Positions 25,710-35,961 are shown, counted from the stretch's first letter. The stretch is 64,000 bases of DNA from Pseudoalteromonas luteoviolacea NCIMB 1944 (GCF_001625565.1 NZ_AUXS01000037.1:38454-102453); one strand, 5' to 3'. Program-made: numbers and translations. The notes: a model not told the origin generated them from the sequence alone.

Positions 25710-26498
25710 ATGAAAATGTTTAAATTAGGTACTCTCGCTGCTGCTATGTTAACTACTGTAAGTGCAGTTGCTGCGCCTATTAATATCGCTGATACAAATG
25801 GTTATGATCGTCACACTGTTTACTCATACGGCCCGGTTAGCCGCGTGGTTATCACAAGTGAATTCGCACATAACTTCTCAGCTGATATTGAGCTTCGTGA
25901 TGGCGCACGTTGCGATAACGGTAACCTATATTCAAACGTTGACAGCAGCCATGTTGTAAATGTAGGTATTCAAGCAGATGCTTCTAACGCTAATGCAGCA
26001 AGTGTTGGTGTAACAAATGCAATTGCAGAAGACAAACTGACTCACAACAAAACGCTTCACTTAAGCTGTTACGATGCAGACAACACTTGGTACAATGTAC
26101 TTGTAAACGTACCTGGCGCACCAATTGTAAACTGGGACATCACAGTTGAGCCAGCTGGTGAGTTCGTTAACCAACCATACTCTTTTGGTTACCACACTGC
26201 GTTCCGTGTAAAGAGCACGCTTAACGTAAACAACCAAAACAAGAGCCAGTCTTACTGTCACACTGTTGCAAACCGTGGCCTATCTCTAGGTCTATTCCAC
26301 GGCCGTGATACTTCAAATACGTTCCACTCTGACGTTTTCACACAAGACAAAGTGTACAACAACGACACTGCTCAGCCAGTTTTATACCAAATCGTACAGT
26401 GTGAAAACGCTGCTGGTAAAACAATGGCTGTTAAGGTATTCAACCTAACAGATCCAAACGGCATCTACACATACGAAGACCAACTTATCATCAAGTAA
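25710..26498 (+). CDS. Exported protein of unknown function, probably well expressed
   Basis: The 262-aa protein begins with a clear signal peptide (MKMFKLGTLAAAMLTTVSAVAA, cleavage near residue 22). The mature part is beta-rich and has six cysteines that could pair (GARCDNG, HLSCYD, SYCHTV, VQCENA among them). It has a strong ribosome site (AAAGGAAAGAAG) and a good terminator, and the gene uses simple, translation-friendly codons such as GTA, GGT and AAC heavily. These are signs of high expression. No known family was recognised. The two halves look alike in strand pattern but I cannot prove a duplication. Confidence 0.6.
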   Translation: MKMFKLGTLAAAMLTTVSAVAAPINIADTNGYDRHTVYSYGPVSRVVITSEFAHNFSADIELRDGARCDNGNLYSNVDSSHVVNVGIQADASNANAASVGVTNAIAEDKLTHNKTLHLSCYDADNTWYNVLVNVPGAPIVNWDITVEPAGEFVNQPYSFGYHTAFRVKSTLNVNNQNKSQSYCHTVANRGLSLGLFHGRDTSNTFHSDVFTQDKVYNNDTAQPVLYQIVQCENAAGKTMAVKVFNLTDPNGIYTYEDQLIIK

Positions 26499-26510
26499 TT
26501 TCTTCGAAAA

Positions 26511-26532
26511 AAAGCAGCCCAAGGGCTGCTTT
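26511..26532 (+). terminator. Intrinsic terminator
   Basis: AAAGCAGCCC pairs with GGGCTGCTTT over a 2-nt loop, 12 nt after the stop of the exported-protein gene. It is A-rich before and T-rich after, so it can work in both directions. Confidence 0.85.
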
Positions 26533-27050
26533 TAATCAGTTTTTGAATGTGAATCTAAACGAAGATTCATGTATAAAAATTAGTAAGGTGGTCTAGCTTC
26601 TAGATCGAAAAGTCATATCCAATCTTCAGTTCCCACTTCATATTTTGCTCCATGTCGCTCTATATATATTGAAAACTTAATTATCACTCCTGAAACTGAG
26701 TTAAGCTTTTTATGTACGTTTTCAGAATTACTATTAATGCAGTAAACACCACTTTAGATTTTTGCATAAAATAAGTAGGAGTCAATTTCTTGATCTATAG
26801 GAGAATATATTCTCCCTTAGCTAGACCAGAACACTCTGTAACAGCACCAGCTTTAGTTAAAACTAAATTGTAAGAAAAACCTCAACCCCACGCTATATAC
26901 ACAGAATAAAGCGGCGTCATTTTAACCCGCTAAGAATAATGATTGAGAAAGGTAAATAGTAAGAAGAGCGTTAAAACTTGCCGGTAAGTTAGAATTTACT
27001 GTGAACGAAGGGGTACTTAATTTGGCTGCCAGTGATCATTCAAAGCGATT
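26533..27050. other. Intergenic region without recognisable gene
   Basis: This 518-nt AT-rich stretch between two terminators has only short frames without ribosome sites. I see no RNA gene or repeat in it. Confidence 0.5.
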
Positions 27051-27076
27051 AACGAGACAGTCAATACTGTCTCGTT
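27051..27076 (-). terminator. Terminator of the CDI-like operon
   Basis: AACGAGACAG and CTGTCTCGTT form a perfect 10-bp stem with a 6-nt loop, 19 nt past the stop of the putative immunity gene. Confidence 0.75.
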
Positions 27077-27094
27077 ATAGTTGCTTAGTGCTGA

Positions 27095-28024
27095 TTACGC
27101 ATTCATCAACGTTTCTTCATCAAAGCCTTGGTCACGAATACAAGCTAGGAGCTGGCTTAATAGCTCATCTTCTACTGGCGCAACAGGCTCATCAGGTAGC
27201 AATTGTGTGATATTGCCAAATCCAGGGTGACTAAAGTCTGGATTAGGTAAACCACGCTCCGCACGAAGGGCCAATAACAGCAAGGCTGCATATGGGGTAA
27301 ACTGCCAATTCATATTATCGAATTCAAAATACATTTTACTCGGTGGCGACGCGACTTGGGCTACTTGGTCATCACATAATTGAGTTAGATAACCCGTTAG
27401 TTCTTGTACATCATCGGTATCCCAACGAGCAATAATGTCCGTATAAACAAAATCATCAACAATGGGCACCAAGTGTTTACCGCCTTTAACTGCATCAAAC
27501 AAGAGTATAATAAAATCGCCAATATGGCTTTCTGAGCGGTTTATCCAGAACTTTGGATAACCCACTTGTAGCAATTTAAATATGTGCTCTGCCCGTGTAG
27601 ACTGCTGCAAAATAACCGCCATGACCAAATAAAACACACTGTCCGGTGAAACTCCTCCTTCTCGCTCCCTATCAAAGCGAATAACATAACGCTTGTGAGT
27701 AAAATAGGTAATAATACAATTTATATGGGCAAAACACAAACTATGGCTTAACGCATTACTACACAATTTTCCCTCTTGAATAAGCATACTCTGTGCAGAC
27801 ATTTCATAGTAATCTGTCGGTACTTCTAATTCTGTTTCTAAAAACTCCCAAGGCAAAAATGGTAAACTTACAGTTGTATCTTCACTAACACCTGTGCTCC
27901 CATTATTTAAATAAAAGCCTACTCTCTCTTCGTTACGCCTAACTACATCAGCATATTTAGTCGGGTTTTTTATCGACCGCTTGCGTTTGCGTAAAAACTT
28001 TTCTAGTTGCTTCTCGTTTATCAT
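27095..28024 (-). CDS. Putative immunity protein of the CDI-like toxin
   Basis: The 309-aa protein starts 2 nt after the stop of the toxin gene and is followed by a terminator, the classic place for a contact-dependent-inhibition immunity gene. It has no signal peptide and no transmembrane helix, so it should be cytoplasmic. It is acidic overall, with a basic N-terminus (EKFLRKRKRSIKNPTKY), and is mostly helical in its second half (YAALLLLALRAERGLPNP; SQLLACIRDQGFDEETLM). No family was recognised. Function is inferred from position only; it is longer than most CdiI proteins. Confidence 0.55.
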   Translation of the reverse strand: MINEKQLEKFLRKRKRSIKNPTKYADVVRRNEERVGFYLNNGSTGVSEDTTVSLPFLPWEFLETELEVPTDYYEMSAQSMLIQEGKLCSNALSHSLCFAHINCIITYFTHKRYVIRFDREREGGVSPDSVFYLVMAVILQQSTRAEHIFKLLQVGYPKFWINRSESHIGDFIILLFDAVKGGKHLVPIVDDFVYTDIIARWDTDDVQELTGYLTQLCDDQVAQVASPPSKMYFEFDNMNWQFTPYAALLLLALRAERGLPNPDFSHPGFGNITQLLPDEPVAPVEDELLSQLLACIRDQGFDEETLMNA

Positions 28025-28026
28025 AA

Positions 28027-31000
28027 TTATTTCGCTCGTACTATCTTAACCGTTGCTGTACCTGTAGTGTTAGGCTCAGGAACAGAGACTTTCGCTAAAA
28101 TGGGTTTAATTTTATATCCCTGTTTCATCAACTTTTGCAACTCAATTGCAAAATTCTCTGCTTCTGGTGTCACTTTCTGCCCATTTAACTTACCTATCGC
28201 CACCTGCTCTATCCACTTTTTACCACGTTTTGCCAAATTTAAGTCATCCGGTTTTGGAAATTTATTCCTATAACTGGATTTAACTTCAATTAACCAAATC
28301 GTTTTCTTTGTTGGATCTGGGTCGATACCTAATAAGTCAGCGCCATGGTTAGACTTATTTTTAACAATGTCTTTAAACTCAATGCCCGTACTGTCTTCAA
28401 AAAGTTGTTTGGCTATTTGCTCACCATAAAAGCCGTCGTTGCGGTCTGCCACATGTGAACCATTAACTTTAACCAAAAACTCGTGCTCATCTTTAAATTC
28501 ACTTAAATCAAGACGGTTTTTAACAGCATCGGCCACTTTAATATCGCCAATTTCACCACTGGGTTTGCCCTGTTTGCCCGAAGCAATATTGTCCTCAATC
28601 TCCTTGAGCATGGCTGGCGACAGTACATCATTGCGTTTTAGCCAGTCAAGCATCTCTTCAAAAGACTTAAAACCGGGAATAGCCTTGCTAATTAGCCCAC
28701 CAGCTGCTTGCTCCACAAGCCATTCTTGGAGCATTTCCTTACCCTTAGTAGGGTCCTTACCCATGGTGTCATAGATATCATATAGTTCATTGGCTGTAAG
28801 CGCGATATCAATCCCTTTCAAAACCATTAAACCGAGCGGGATCAAGAAAAATGCATTGTGCTTAGCCGCATTTTCGGCGGTCATCGCAGCCAAATTGACA
28901 TCACTATTGGCGATAAGTGCCGCAGTTGCCCCTCCGAGCTTGGCTAAATCGACCCCAATGGCACTGAGTTTAGCCACTTCCTTGTTAAAATATGCTTGAG
29001 CACCTTCAGACTTATAAAATGCGGCAATTTCAGCATCACTAAACTGAGCATCACGTAGTAATTGAGCCCTGTCAGCTTCTCTTTGGTAAAACTCTTCTAA
29101 TTTATTTGCTTTATATGTATCAGCTATCAGCTCTCCAACAACCGCACCGCCGGCACCAGTCAAGCAGCTCTCGCTTCCTCCACCAGAGGCTTGGCCTGCT
29201 TCGCTGGTTGCTATACCCAAAATACAACCAGCACCAGCATGCGCTAAATATCTAACAGAATTGGTAATGTCACCGCCTCTATACGCGGAGCCTATTGTAG
29301 ATGACATATACTCACCTACTGCCGAGATACCAGCACTTTTCAGTGAGTTAGTGAAGCCCGAGGAAAACTCAGAAAAATCTCCACCATTAATTACAGTCGA
29401 AATTCCCGCACTAATTGTTGAATTAACAACAGCCTGAGTTGCTTGGTTACCTATTGATATAAGTGTATCTTTACTTAATAACGCAGCATCAGGGTTAACT
29501 TCCCCAAAAAACTGTAGATCGCTGAAGTGGCTCATCATACCGGCTGTAGCCATTGATATAACCAAGGATCTAATACTCTCGCTGCTTAGCATGTGGCTTA
29601 ACGTATCGCCAACACTATTGCCAGACGCCAAACTGGTTGCAGCTTGCGTAGTTAAAGTCACTGCTGCTGCCGACATCGCGGCCCCCATTGCTGGGCTAAA
29701 GGCACTCGCGATGGCTCCTTCCGTGCCTATCCATTGTGCGCCAGCTGGTCCCATCGCAACCGACACGGCAATGGCTACCACAGCCATTGCCGCAGGGCTC
29801 AGGGTACTGGTGCTTTCATCTATATGAAGTTTTGTTAGCTCTGTAGTGACGATGCTTAGGTTGCTGTTAACCTGAGGATCATCGTGCAATTGTTGCATCC
29901 AGCTCAGTGAAGGAACTCCCGCAAAGTCACTGATCACCGATGAAATACTTTCTCCTTCGTACTGCCCTAATTCCAGCGTGATCCCATGGGTCGCATGTAC
30001 TTTTACCCCGCCAATGATCTCGTTATACACCGCAGTATCGACCGTATCTTGCTTAGTTTCGGTCTTAATTTTCCAAGTGCCTTTTTCGACCTTGTTGTAG
30101 AAGTATTCTTTTTGCTCTTTGGCCAATAAGAACTTCACTTGACCATTTCGCGCCTCGATGGACGTGCCGTCCCCTGAGGTGATTTGAGCAGCTTGCAAGG
30201 TGACATCACCAAATTGAGAAGCGATTCGAACACCTTTACCCGCCTCTAGCGCTGAGCGAATAGCCATGGTTTGAAACTGCTGCTCTTGCTCAGTGGTCTT
30301 GCCCCATTTTCCAGATTTCTGACTTTGATTTTGATTAAATTCGTTAAGAATATATACGCCCTGACCAGCCAAAAGCTCGATCACGCCTTCATCTGCATGC
30401 AGTTCTGCTGCTTTGAGTTCAATAGCACCTGATGCCATTAAATAGATGCTGTCTTTAGCAGATAGTTTTGTGGTCAGATGTTTGATTTCTGAAGTCGATT
30501 GAGAATACTCGCCAACAGGCTCATTATTCACGTAACTGGTTTGTTGAGAAATTAACTGAATATTGCCATCAGCACGTAATCCAATTGTATTACCGTTTAT
30601 CGTACCGCCCTGAATAACAATGTCACCCATGCTTCGAATACTAATGTTTTCGCCACTGACCGAGGCAATTTCACCAAAGCGAGAGCCTCGCTCATAGCGG
30701 CTAGAAAAACGGTGCACTAACGTTTTTTGCTCATACTGACCGGCAATAATGTCAACATTTTGTCTGGCAGTCAGACTGCCAGATAGGTTTCTTAAAGTAC
30801 CACCAACAAATAGATTGAGATCACCATCTGAGGCTACTTGTGCGCCCGGATTAACAGTAAGGTTTCGCGCTGTTCTTAAATAAGTATCACGGCCCGTTAG
30901 CAAGGTGCCATTGTTAACAGTAATATCTCTAAAGTTTACATCGGAGCCTGTAAATTCGACTAAGTGACCATTTACAGTGCGTGATTCTATTGTCGATGCG

Positions 31001-31659
31001 CTCAGGTGTACCACTGGAGACAGTACTTTTTCCCCGTTGATGTCTCTATATTCTGGCCAGATAAAATCCTTACCAAAATTGTCATAAACTGATTTAGGTA
31101 CTTGCTCACCAAACGTTACACCGCCTTTTCCAGCCAGTTCGTACGCATTTTGGTACAATTGCGTTATTTGAGCCGTTTCATCAGCATAGGCAGTTGAAAT
31201 CATGTTTCGGTTCAGCTCGGCATAAATTTGCGAGCGGATCAAGCGTGATTGTACGAACCGGTCTCCAACCTGTTTTGATAGCGGGTAGTTTGGAAAAGTG
31301 ACTGAGATCGAGCCGCCAGAAAGATGAATCTTTTTAGGTTCAGGTAATGCGTCCTTTCTATTATCCAACAAGACTTGATGGAAACCAGCTATGGTCTGAG
31401 TATTTAAAGCGCGAGGTTGCTCCACAACGTGCTTTGATTTCACATACATTGTTCTGCGGTTATCAGGCACCTTAGTGAATGCGGGAGAGCTTGCCAGCAG
31501 TTGATTTGCATTGGTCTTATCAAAAGCGTTATAGGCCTGTGCTAGAGTTGGTAAACACACCTGCCCGAGCAACATAACTATATTTAAATAGGCAATGGCC
31601 TTTTTGTAAAATGGCACGGGCTTGTCGGCCAAATTATCTTTTTTCATTTTTAATTCCAT
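28027..31659 (-). CDS. CdiA/FHA-like exoprotein with C-terminal PD-(D/E)XK nuclease domain
   Basis: The 1210-aa protein (ATG directly after the upstream stop; a second ATG at 31647 has a better ribosome site) has a signal sequence (FYKKAIAYLNIVMLLGQVCLPTLAQA). Next come haemagglutinin-type beta-helix repeats (NGTLLTGRDTYLRTARNLTV, ARQNVDIIAGQYEQ, about residues 230-560), then an Ala/Ser/Gly-rich DUF637-like region (about 640-900), two hydrophobic helices (about 930-970), and a C-terminal toxin of about 150 residues. The toxin has D in NHGADLLG and E.K in IWLIEVKSS, a PD-(D/E)XK nuclease core as in several CdiA-CT toxins. No VENN motif was seen. A TpsB transporter gene is not in the window. 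Confidence 0.75.
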   Translation of the reverse strand: MELKMKKDNLADKPVPFYKKAIAYLNIVMLLGQVCLPTLAQAYNAFDKTNANQLLASSPAFTKVPDNRRTMYVKSKHVVEQPRALNTQTIAGFHQVLLDNRKDALPEPKKIHLSGGSISVTFPNYPLSKQVGDRFVQSRLIRSQIYAELNRNMISTAYADETAQITQLYQNAYELAGKGGVTFGEQVPKSVYDNFGKDFIWPEYRDINGEKVLSPVVHLSASTIESRTVNGHLVEFTGSDVNFRDITVNNGTLLTGRDTYLRTARNLTVNPGAQVASDGDLNLFVGGTLRNLSGSLTARQNVDIIAGQYEQKTLVHRFSSRYERGSRFGEIASVSGENISIRSMGDIVIQGGTINGNTIGLRADGNIQLISQQTSYVNNEPVGEYSQSTSEIKHLTTKLSAKDSIYLMASGAIELKAAELHADEGVIELLAGQGVYILNEFNQNQSQKSGKWGKTTEQEQQFQTMAIRSALEAGKGVRIASQFGDVTLQAAQITSGDGTSIEARNGQVKFLLAKEQKEYFYNKVEKGTWKIKTETKQDTVDTAVYNEIIGGVKVHATHGITLELGQYEGESISSVISDFAGVPSLSWMQQLHDDPQVNSNLSIVTTELTKLHIDESTSTLSPAAMAVVAIAVSVAMGPAGAQWIGTEGAIASAFSPAMGAAMSAAAVTLTTQAATSLASGNSVGDTLSHMLSSESIRSLVISMATAGMMSHFSDLQFFGEVNPDAALLSKDTLISIGNQATQAVVNSTISAGISTVINGGDFSEFSSGFTNSLKSAGISAVGEYMSSTIGSAYRGGDITNSVRYLAHAGAGCILGIATSEAGQASGGGSESCLTGAGGAVVGELIADTYKANKLEEFYQREADRAQLLRDAQFSDAEIAAFYKSEGAQAYFNKEVAKLSAIGVDLAKLGGATAALIANSDVNLAAMTAENAAKHNAFFLIPLGLMVLKGIDIALTANELYDIYDTMGKDPTKGKEMLQEWLVEQAAGGLISKAIPGFKSFEEMLDWLKRNDVLSPAMLKEIEDNIASGKQGKPSGEIGDIKVADAVKNRLDLSEFKDEHEFLVKVNGSHVADRNDGFYGEQIAKQLFEDSTGIEFKDIVKNKSNHGADLLGIDPDPTKKTIWLIEVKSSYRNKFPKPDDLNLAKRGKKWIEQVAIGKLNGQKVTPEAENFAIELQKLMKQGYKIKPILAKVSVPEPNTTGTATVKIVRAK

Positions 31660-34251
31660 TTATTTACCATCCATCAAGACTGCCACAGTGACCGTTGGTG
31701 ATTTGGATACGTCGCGAAGAGTTGGCGTGTCATGATCGTTTAACTCATCATCTATCGAAATTTTATATCTGTAATTCACCGTCACTTTCTTACCGTCATC
31801 GCTGACAATAACATTTTGATATTTGAAATTTTGCGCAGTACAGGAGTAACGAGTATTGGCACAACGGTAGTCTTCAGAGCCGCTTACGTACTGCCTGCTT
31901 CTAGCATAAGCTTTCGCAGCATCGTCTATTTCTTGGAAGGTATAACCTGTGTTTTCAAAATCTGCATCTGAGGATTCGCCAAGTATTGTACTTAAGGCAA
32001 CTCTAACTGAGGAGTAGGTGCAATCTTCTGTTTGTGTCAAACCATGCTCTTCATAGCGATAGCCATCACATTTAAACAAACTTGCTGTAACCCATTGGCC
32101 GTCAACCTTGGGAAATGAATACCCTTCATAAGTATCTTCATCCACAACTTTTACATACCGTTGGAAGTACTCTTTAATCTTGGTATTGATCGTTGCATCT
32201 AGTGAGTTTGACTCTGTTACAGTCAGGTCGCTTTGACTTTCCATATTGGGGTTAATACCATACACATTACCGTGAATGGCTAGTAAGGTCTCACCTTCTA
32301 CAGAAGTATCGACTGCTGCACCGCTACAATTACCTAAAGCAACACACTGTTTAATGGCATGAAAGTTACTTGTTTCTACTGTACTACTTAATTTAATGCC
32401 GATTGACTCTAAATCCAGCTTTTGGAAACGCGCATTGTCAAAAAGCTCAATATACGAAAATGCATTGACAAAACGACGCCTAGTCGAAGGTTCCGCTTTG
32501 CTGCCAATTTGGAATTCGCCAAAACTGACTATTCGCCCAGGTGGAGAATAAGCCGATATTTGAGTCCCAACTCCATGTTCAACTGTATCTTGGCTTCCTT
32601 TATTGTCCGACGTATAAGCGTAACGGGATATGATGAAAGAGGTAGTTTCTAAACGATAACGCTCGTTAAATAATAAGGGAGTATCAATATGGAATATCCC
32701 TTGTTGGCTAAGACGTAAAATGGCTGAAGAGTTGCGAATATACTGGCTTGCTTTAAGTTCCAATGTAGATTCTGCCGCTATTGAGACCTGCTCAGACTGA
32801 GCGGTGTTTACGCGAATACCTGCACTCCAGTCAACACCGCTTGGCTCTTCAATATGGTAGGGGTTAATATTTTCTATCGCTTTAGCTATAATTTTTATGT
32901 TGTTCGCATGGACTTTTGCACTCAAGCGGCTCTGTGTAGATCCGGTAGCGCTGTAGCTAGAATATGGGCCATGCTTAACACTGTTAACGTCAATAGATGG
33001 CGCATTCAGTGACTTATTTTCCGGCCAATTTAACCTGTTGGTACGAGAACCATTAGTGAAAATGCCATCGTTCAAATCAACGCTCAAAGTACCTGCTTTG
33101 ATCACTCCACCAAAGGTATTGTAGACATCACCTTCGATTTCGATATTGATTTTTGAGCCACTTAGAGTACCGGAGTTTATCAGTCGACTTGCAGCGAATT
33201 CGATACTTCCAGCATCAACATAACCTTGGTTTAACAGGCCTTTGTCTGAAAAACTCTTGATTGTTTGACCAATCAATCTAGAACCAGAACGAAAAGTCGT
33301 CGCACCGATTGCTTTCGTTGTGATGATACGGTCGCTATAGAGCTTACCGTAAACATTCAATGTCGCACTTTCATGCTCCGCAATTTGAATAAATACGCCT
33401 TCTGCTGGCGCGTAAAATTGTCCCTGCCTTGTGCTGGTTGCCAAAGCATCTGACATGGTATTGAGCTCAGTGCTAACAGGGATAATCACTGGCTGCGACG
33501 CAACAATACCAATACTCGCAGCTTTAAAAGTACCAGACGGCTGATAAGTGTTCGACAGAGTCGTCGATGAAATCATATCAAGATCACTATAGCGAATAGA
33601 AAAGCGGCCCGGATACAAGTTAATACCGCCAGAGCCCAGTACATAAGAGCCCCTACTTGATTGGATGAATCCACTATTAGGATGACGCTCTGCGCGTAAA
33701 TTTAGATCAATAACACCTGACGTTGCGATGCTATCTGACATCACTTCAAGAGATTGCAAGCCTGGTGCAGTTAGAGTTGAGATAGTCACCCTACCACTTG
33801 GTTGCGTTCTCACGATGCCGCCCGAAAGTGTGCCATTGATAAACGATAATCTTCCCGCATTATCAAAAGAACAGTTGCTGCAACGAACAGTACCACCTTG
33901 TGAGATAAACACTAGATCGACCGGCTTCCCCATCACTGAAACTGTATTTTGAATGTCAATTTCTGTTGCATTAATTACTAAAGTTTCAGTGCTACTATCA
34001 TTAGGTATTTTGATGAGTAGAGGCTTACTAATTGTTGCGAATTTATTAAAATTAAGCGTTGTTATCGCAGCTGTACTATCAACAACCAGAAAATCGCTGG
34101 ACGCATCTGGTTCTTTATGCACTGAAAAAATCGGAGACTGGTTATATATATAACTCGATACGCTTGCAGCAACACTTTTAGCAGTGCATAACGTAAAGAG
34201 AAATATACACAAAAACACTCCTCCAAACGGTTGAGAACGTTTTGATTTCAT
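31660..34251 (-). CDS. Filamentous-haemagglutinin-like exoprotein, N-terminal partner
   Basis: The start at 34251 (863 aa) has a GAGGAT ribosome site and gives a proper signal peptide (GGVFLCIFLFTLCTAKSVAA). The N-terminal third is beta-helical with TPS-domain-like features: VFISQGGTVRCSNCSFDNAG, LSFINGTLSG, RFSIRYSDLD. Further repeats of GxINxxG type follow (SAGSIEFAASRLINSGTLSG-like turns). The C-terminal region has paired cysteines (FKCDGYRYEE, DYRCANTRYSC). Its stop touches the start of the CdiA-like gene. Together the two look like one exoprotein split in two, or two exoproteins that assemble together. It is probably secreted; its transporter is unknown. Confidence 0.65.
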   Translation of the reverse strand: MKSKRSQPFGGVFLCIFLFTLCTAKSVAASVSSYIYNQSPIFSVHKEPDASSDFLVVDSTAAITTLNFNKFATISKPLLIKIPNDSSTETLVINATEIDIQNTVSVMGKPVDLVFISQGGTVRCSNCSFDNAGRLSFINGTLSGGIVRTQPSGRVTISTLTAPGLQSLEVMSDSIATSGVIDLNLRAERHPNSGFIQSSRGSYVLGSGGINLYPGRFSIRYSDLDMISSTTLSNTYQPSGTFKAASIGIVASQPVIIPVSTELNTMSDALATSTRQGQFYAPAEGVFIQIAEHESATLNVYGKLYSDRIITTKAIGATTFRSGSRLIGQTIKSFSDKGLLNQGYVDAGSIEFAASRLINSGTLSGSKINIEIEGDVYNTFGGVIKAGTLSVDLNDGIFTNGSRTNRLNWPENKSLNAPSIDVNSVKHGPYSSYSATGSTQSRLSAKVHANNIKIIAKAIENINPYHIEEPSGVDWSAGIRVNTAQSEQVSIAAESTLELKASQYIRNSSAILRLSQQGIFHIDTPLLFNERYRLETTSFIISRYAYTSDNKGSQDTVEHGVGTQISAYSPPGRIVSFGEFQIGSKAEPSTRRRFVNAFSYIELFDNARFQKLDLESIGIKLSSTVETSNFHAIKQCVALGNCSGAAVDTSVEGETLLAIHGNVYGINPNMESQSDLTVTESNSLDATINTKIKEYFQRYVKVVDEDTYEGYSFPKVDGQWVTASLFKCDGYRYEEHGLTQTEDCTYSSVRVALSTILGESSDADFENTGYTFQEIDDAAKAYARSRQYVSGSEDYRCANTRYSCTAQNFKYQNVIVSDDGKKVTVNYRYKISIDDELNDHDTPTLRDVSKSPTVTVAVLMDGK

Positions 34252-34908
34252 TTTTATCCTCACTTTCACAAAAAACGCCAATTTTATACAAATCAGAAAC
34301 GGTATCAACTTTTACAAATTAAAAATTTAAAAGACTTTTAATTTTTAAATTACATCTGATATAAATATAAAAAATAACTTATCCTCAATCCTTAAATCGA
34401 CAAAAAGTCGGATTTTTTAATGAGTATATTTATACGCCAGATTGAGCTCAACCTGATTTAAATCGCAATTTCCATCAAAAAAGATTTGTGTCTGTCCAAT
34501 AAGTTTTCCCTCTTTTGGCTAACAACCAATACCATTGACCTTAGCTGGTTCCCTAGGCCTCAGCAGCGTGCTCATTAAAATTTGAAACTCGTTCATTTAT
34601 TACTGCTTCTGCGTAAATACTGCTTCGTAGATGGCACATTCCAAATCGGAACACGCCTATTTTTTACACAAAAAAGTGTGCTTATTGGAGTGGATATGCC
34701 AAACAGAAAATATAATTAAAAACACTCATTATGAATAAACTTATATTGACAAGTTAATAAATTGAACTACAGGAGCAATAAGTGGTACACTATTAATTAA
34801 TATCATCTAATATCAATCAATTATCGCTACAGGACAGGACAAGCTTTAATCGATTAAGTGAATATTAGGGATATCATAAGATATAAATCTAATAATAAGG
34901 ATAAGAAA
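34252..34908. promoter_or_regulatory. Divergent AT-rich intergenic region
   Basis: This 657-nt region lies between the divergent exoprotein and phospholipase-like genes. It is very AT-rich with runs of A and T and should hold promoters for both. A TTGACA lies at 34747-34752, but no good -10 at the right spacing follows. A GTG at 34858 in frame with the phospholipase-like gene lacks a ribosome site. No other gene was found. Confidence 0.45.
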
Positions 34909-35889
34909 ATGGACTCTACTCTATTTGTACCAATTTTAATCTCTGTGCTACAGGCAAATGGACCTGCACCACTGGAACCTCATCAGGCTGAAAAAATCTA
35001 TGCTTGCCCGACATTCACTATACCGGTAGATGGTTGCACCATTGTTGAATCTGACATCGGTGGCGTGCCTGACAAACTAGAAAATTGGTTCTTTGATATT
35101 GTCAACGAAATTGCTGAAGAGTACACCGATGAATGTAATACACACGATAGAAACTATTGGACACTTGGTAAAACGAGGCACAGTTCTGACCAACAGCTTA
35201 AAGCAGATTTCAGAGAAGAAGCAACTGAATCATGGTTCGAGAAGCTTGGGCCTGAATGGAAGTTAGTCGAGCAAGCATGGAAAGTTATGGCTGGGGTTCG
35301 AGATGAAGACTACTATATTCCGAGACAACAAGACGCATATACTCGCTATACCAATATCGGCAAAAAGGTTAAGGCAAACCAGTGTTTCCAACACGCTGCT
35401 GATCTGCCCATTGACACTGCATTGCTGAACGTAGCTAAAGCCACTTTCCGCTCTATTACCAGCCGTGAGCCTACAGCTTATGAAGAGTTTGATATGGTTG
35501 AGCTGTACAATCCAACACATGGTGGTGACTTAAGTAGCTTCAGAATTGCAGTTGACGCCTATGCGACGAGCAAAATTAATGTATCTGGCCCTGAAGCGCT
35601 CGTAGTCGTGAATAAAGTTGAAGGGATTGACCAGTCCTCAATCACACTAAGTGTTCCTCAATACTCAGCTGATGGCCAAAAACTGGAAACGTACGTAAGA
35701 GCATTCGGGCAAGACTCAAGAGACGGTTCCCTAACTCTGTCTTTCAGCTATAAGTACGATCAGGCACTCACAATCTCTGGATGGGCCGTAGTGACTGATG
35801 AAAATGGTAACAGCGACTTCAAGAAAATTGAAGAGAAACTAAACGTCAAAGGATGGTGTTCACCTCGCGAAGGAATAGACTGCTACTAA
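34909..35889 (+). CDS. Phospholipase A2-like protein
   Basis: The ATG at 34909 (326 aa) has an AAGGA ribosome site 7 nt ahead, better than the GTG 51 nt upstream. A PLA2 active-site motif is visible at about residues 75-95: CNTHDRNYWTLGK then D in SSDQQLKADF, matching CxxHDxxY with a distal Asp as in bacterial and eukaryotic PLA2. Upstream is CPTFTIPVDGC, a Cys-paired segment. The second half (residues 190-326) is beta-rich, perhaps a C2- or lectin-like membrane-binding domain. The N-terminus is weakly hydrophobic and not a convincing signal peptide. It would cleave the sn-2 acyl chain of phospholipids. It is divergent from the CDI-like locus and precedes the eCIS effectors, so it could be an effector or toxin. 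Confidence 0.6.
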   Translation: MDSTLFVPILISVLQANGPAPLEPHQAEKIYACPTFTIPVDGCTIVESDIGGVPDKLENWFFDIVNEIAEEYTDECNTHDRNYWTLGKTRHSSDQQLKADFREEATESWFEKLGPEWKLVEQAWKVMAGVRDEDYYIPRQQDAYTRYTNIGKKVKANQCFQHAADLPIDTALLNVAKATFRSITSREPTAYEEFDMVELYNPTHGGDLSSFRIAVDAYATSKINVSGPEALVVVNKVEGIDQSSITLSVPQYSADGQKLETYVRAFGQDSRDGSLTLSFSYKYDQALTISGWAVVTDENGNSDFKKIEEKLNVKGWCSPREGIDCY

Positions 35890-35911
35890 TTTTCAGCTAG
35901 TCTGATCAACA

Positions 35912-35961
35912 AAAAACAGTTGGCTACTTTGCTGCTGATACGAGCATAGTCAACTGTTTTT
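35912..35961 (+). terminator. Terminator of the phospholipase-like gene
   Basis: AAAAACAGTTG (35912-35922) pairs with CAACTGTTTTT (35951-35961), giving an 11-bp stem ending in a T-run. It begins 22 nt after the stop codon. The 28-nt loop is long. Confidence 0.65.

Noticed and set aside
34747..34752. Promoter for the phospholipase-like gene
   Set aside because: The TTGACA is good, but no -10 box lies 16-18 nt downstream, so I did not call it.
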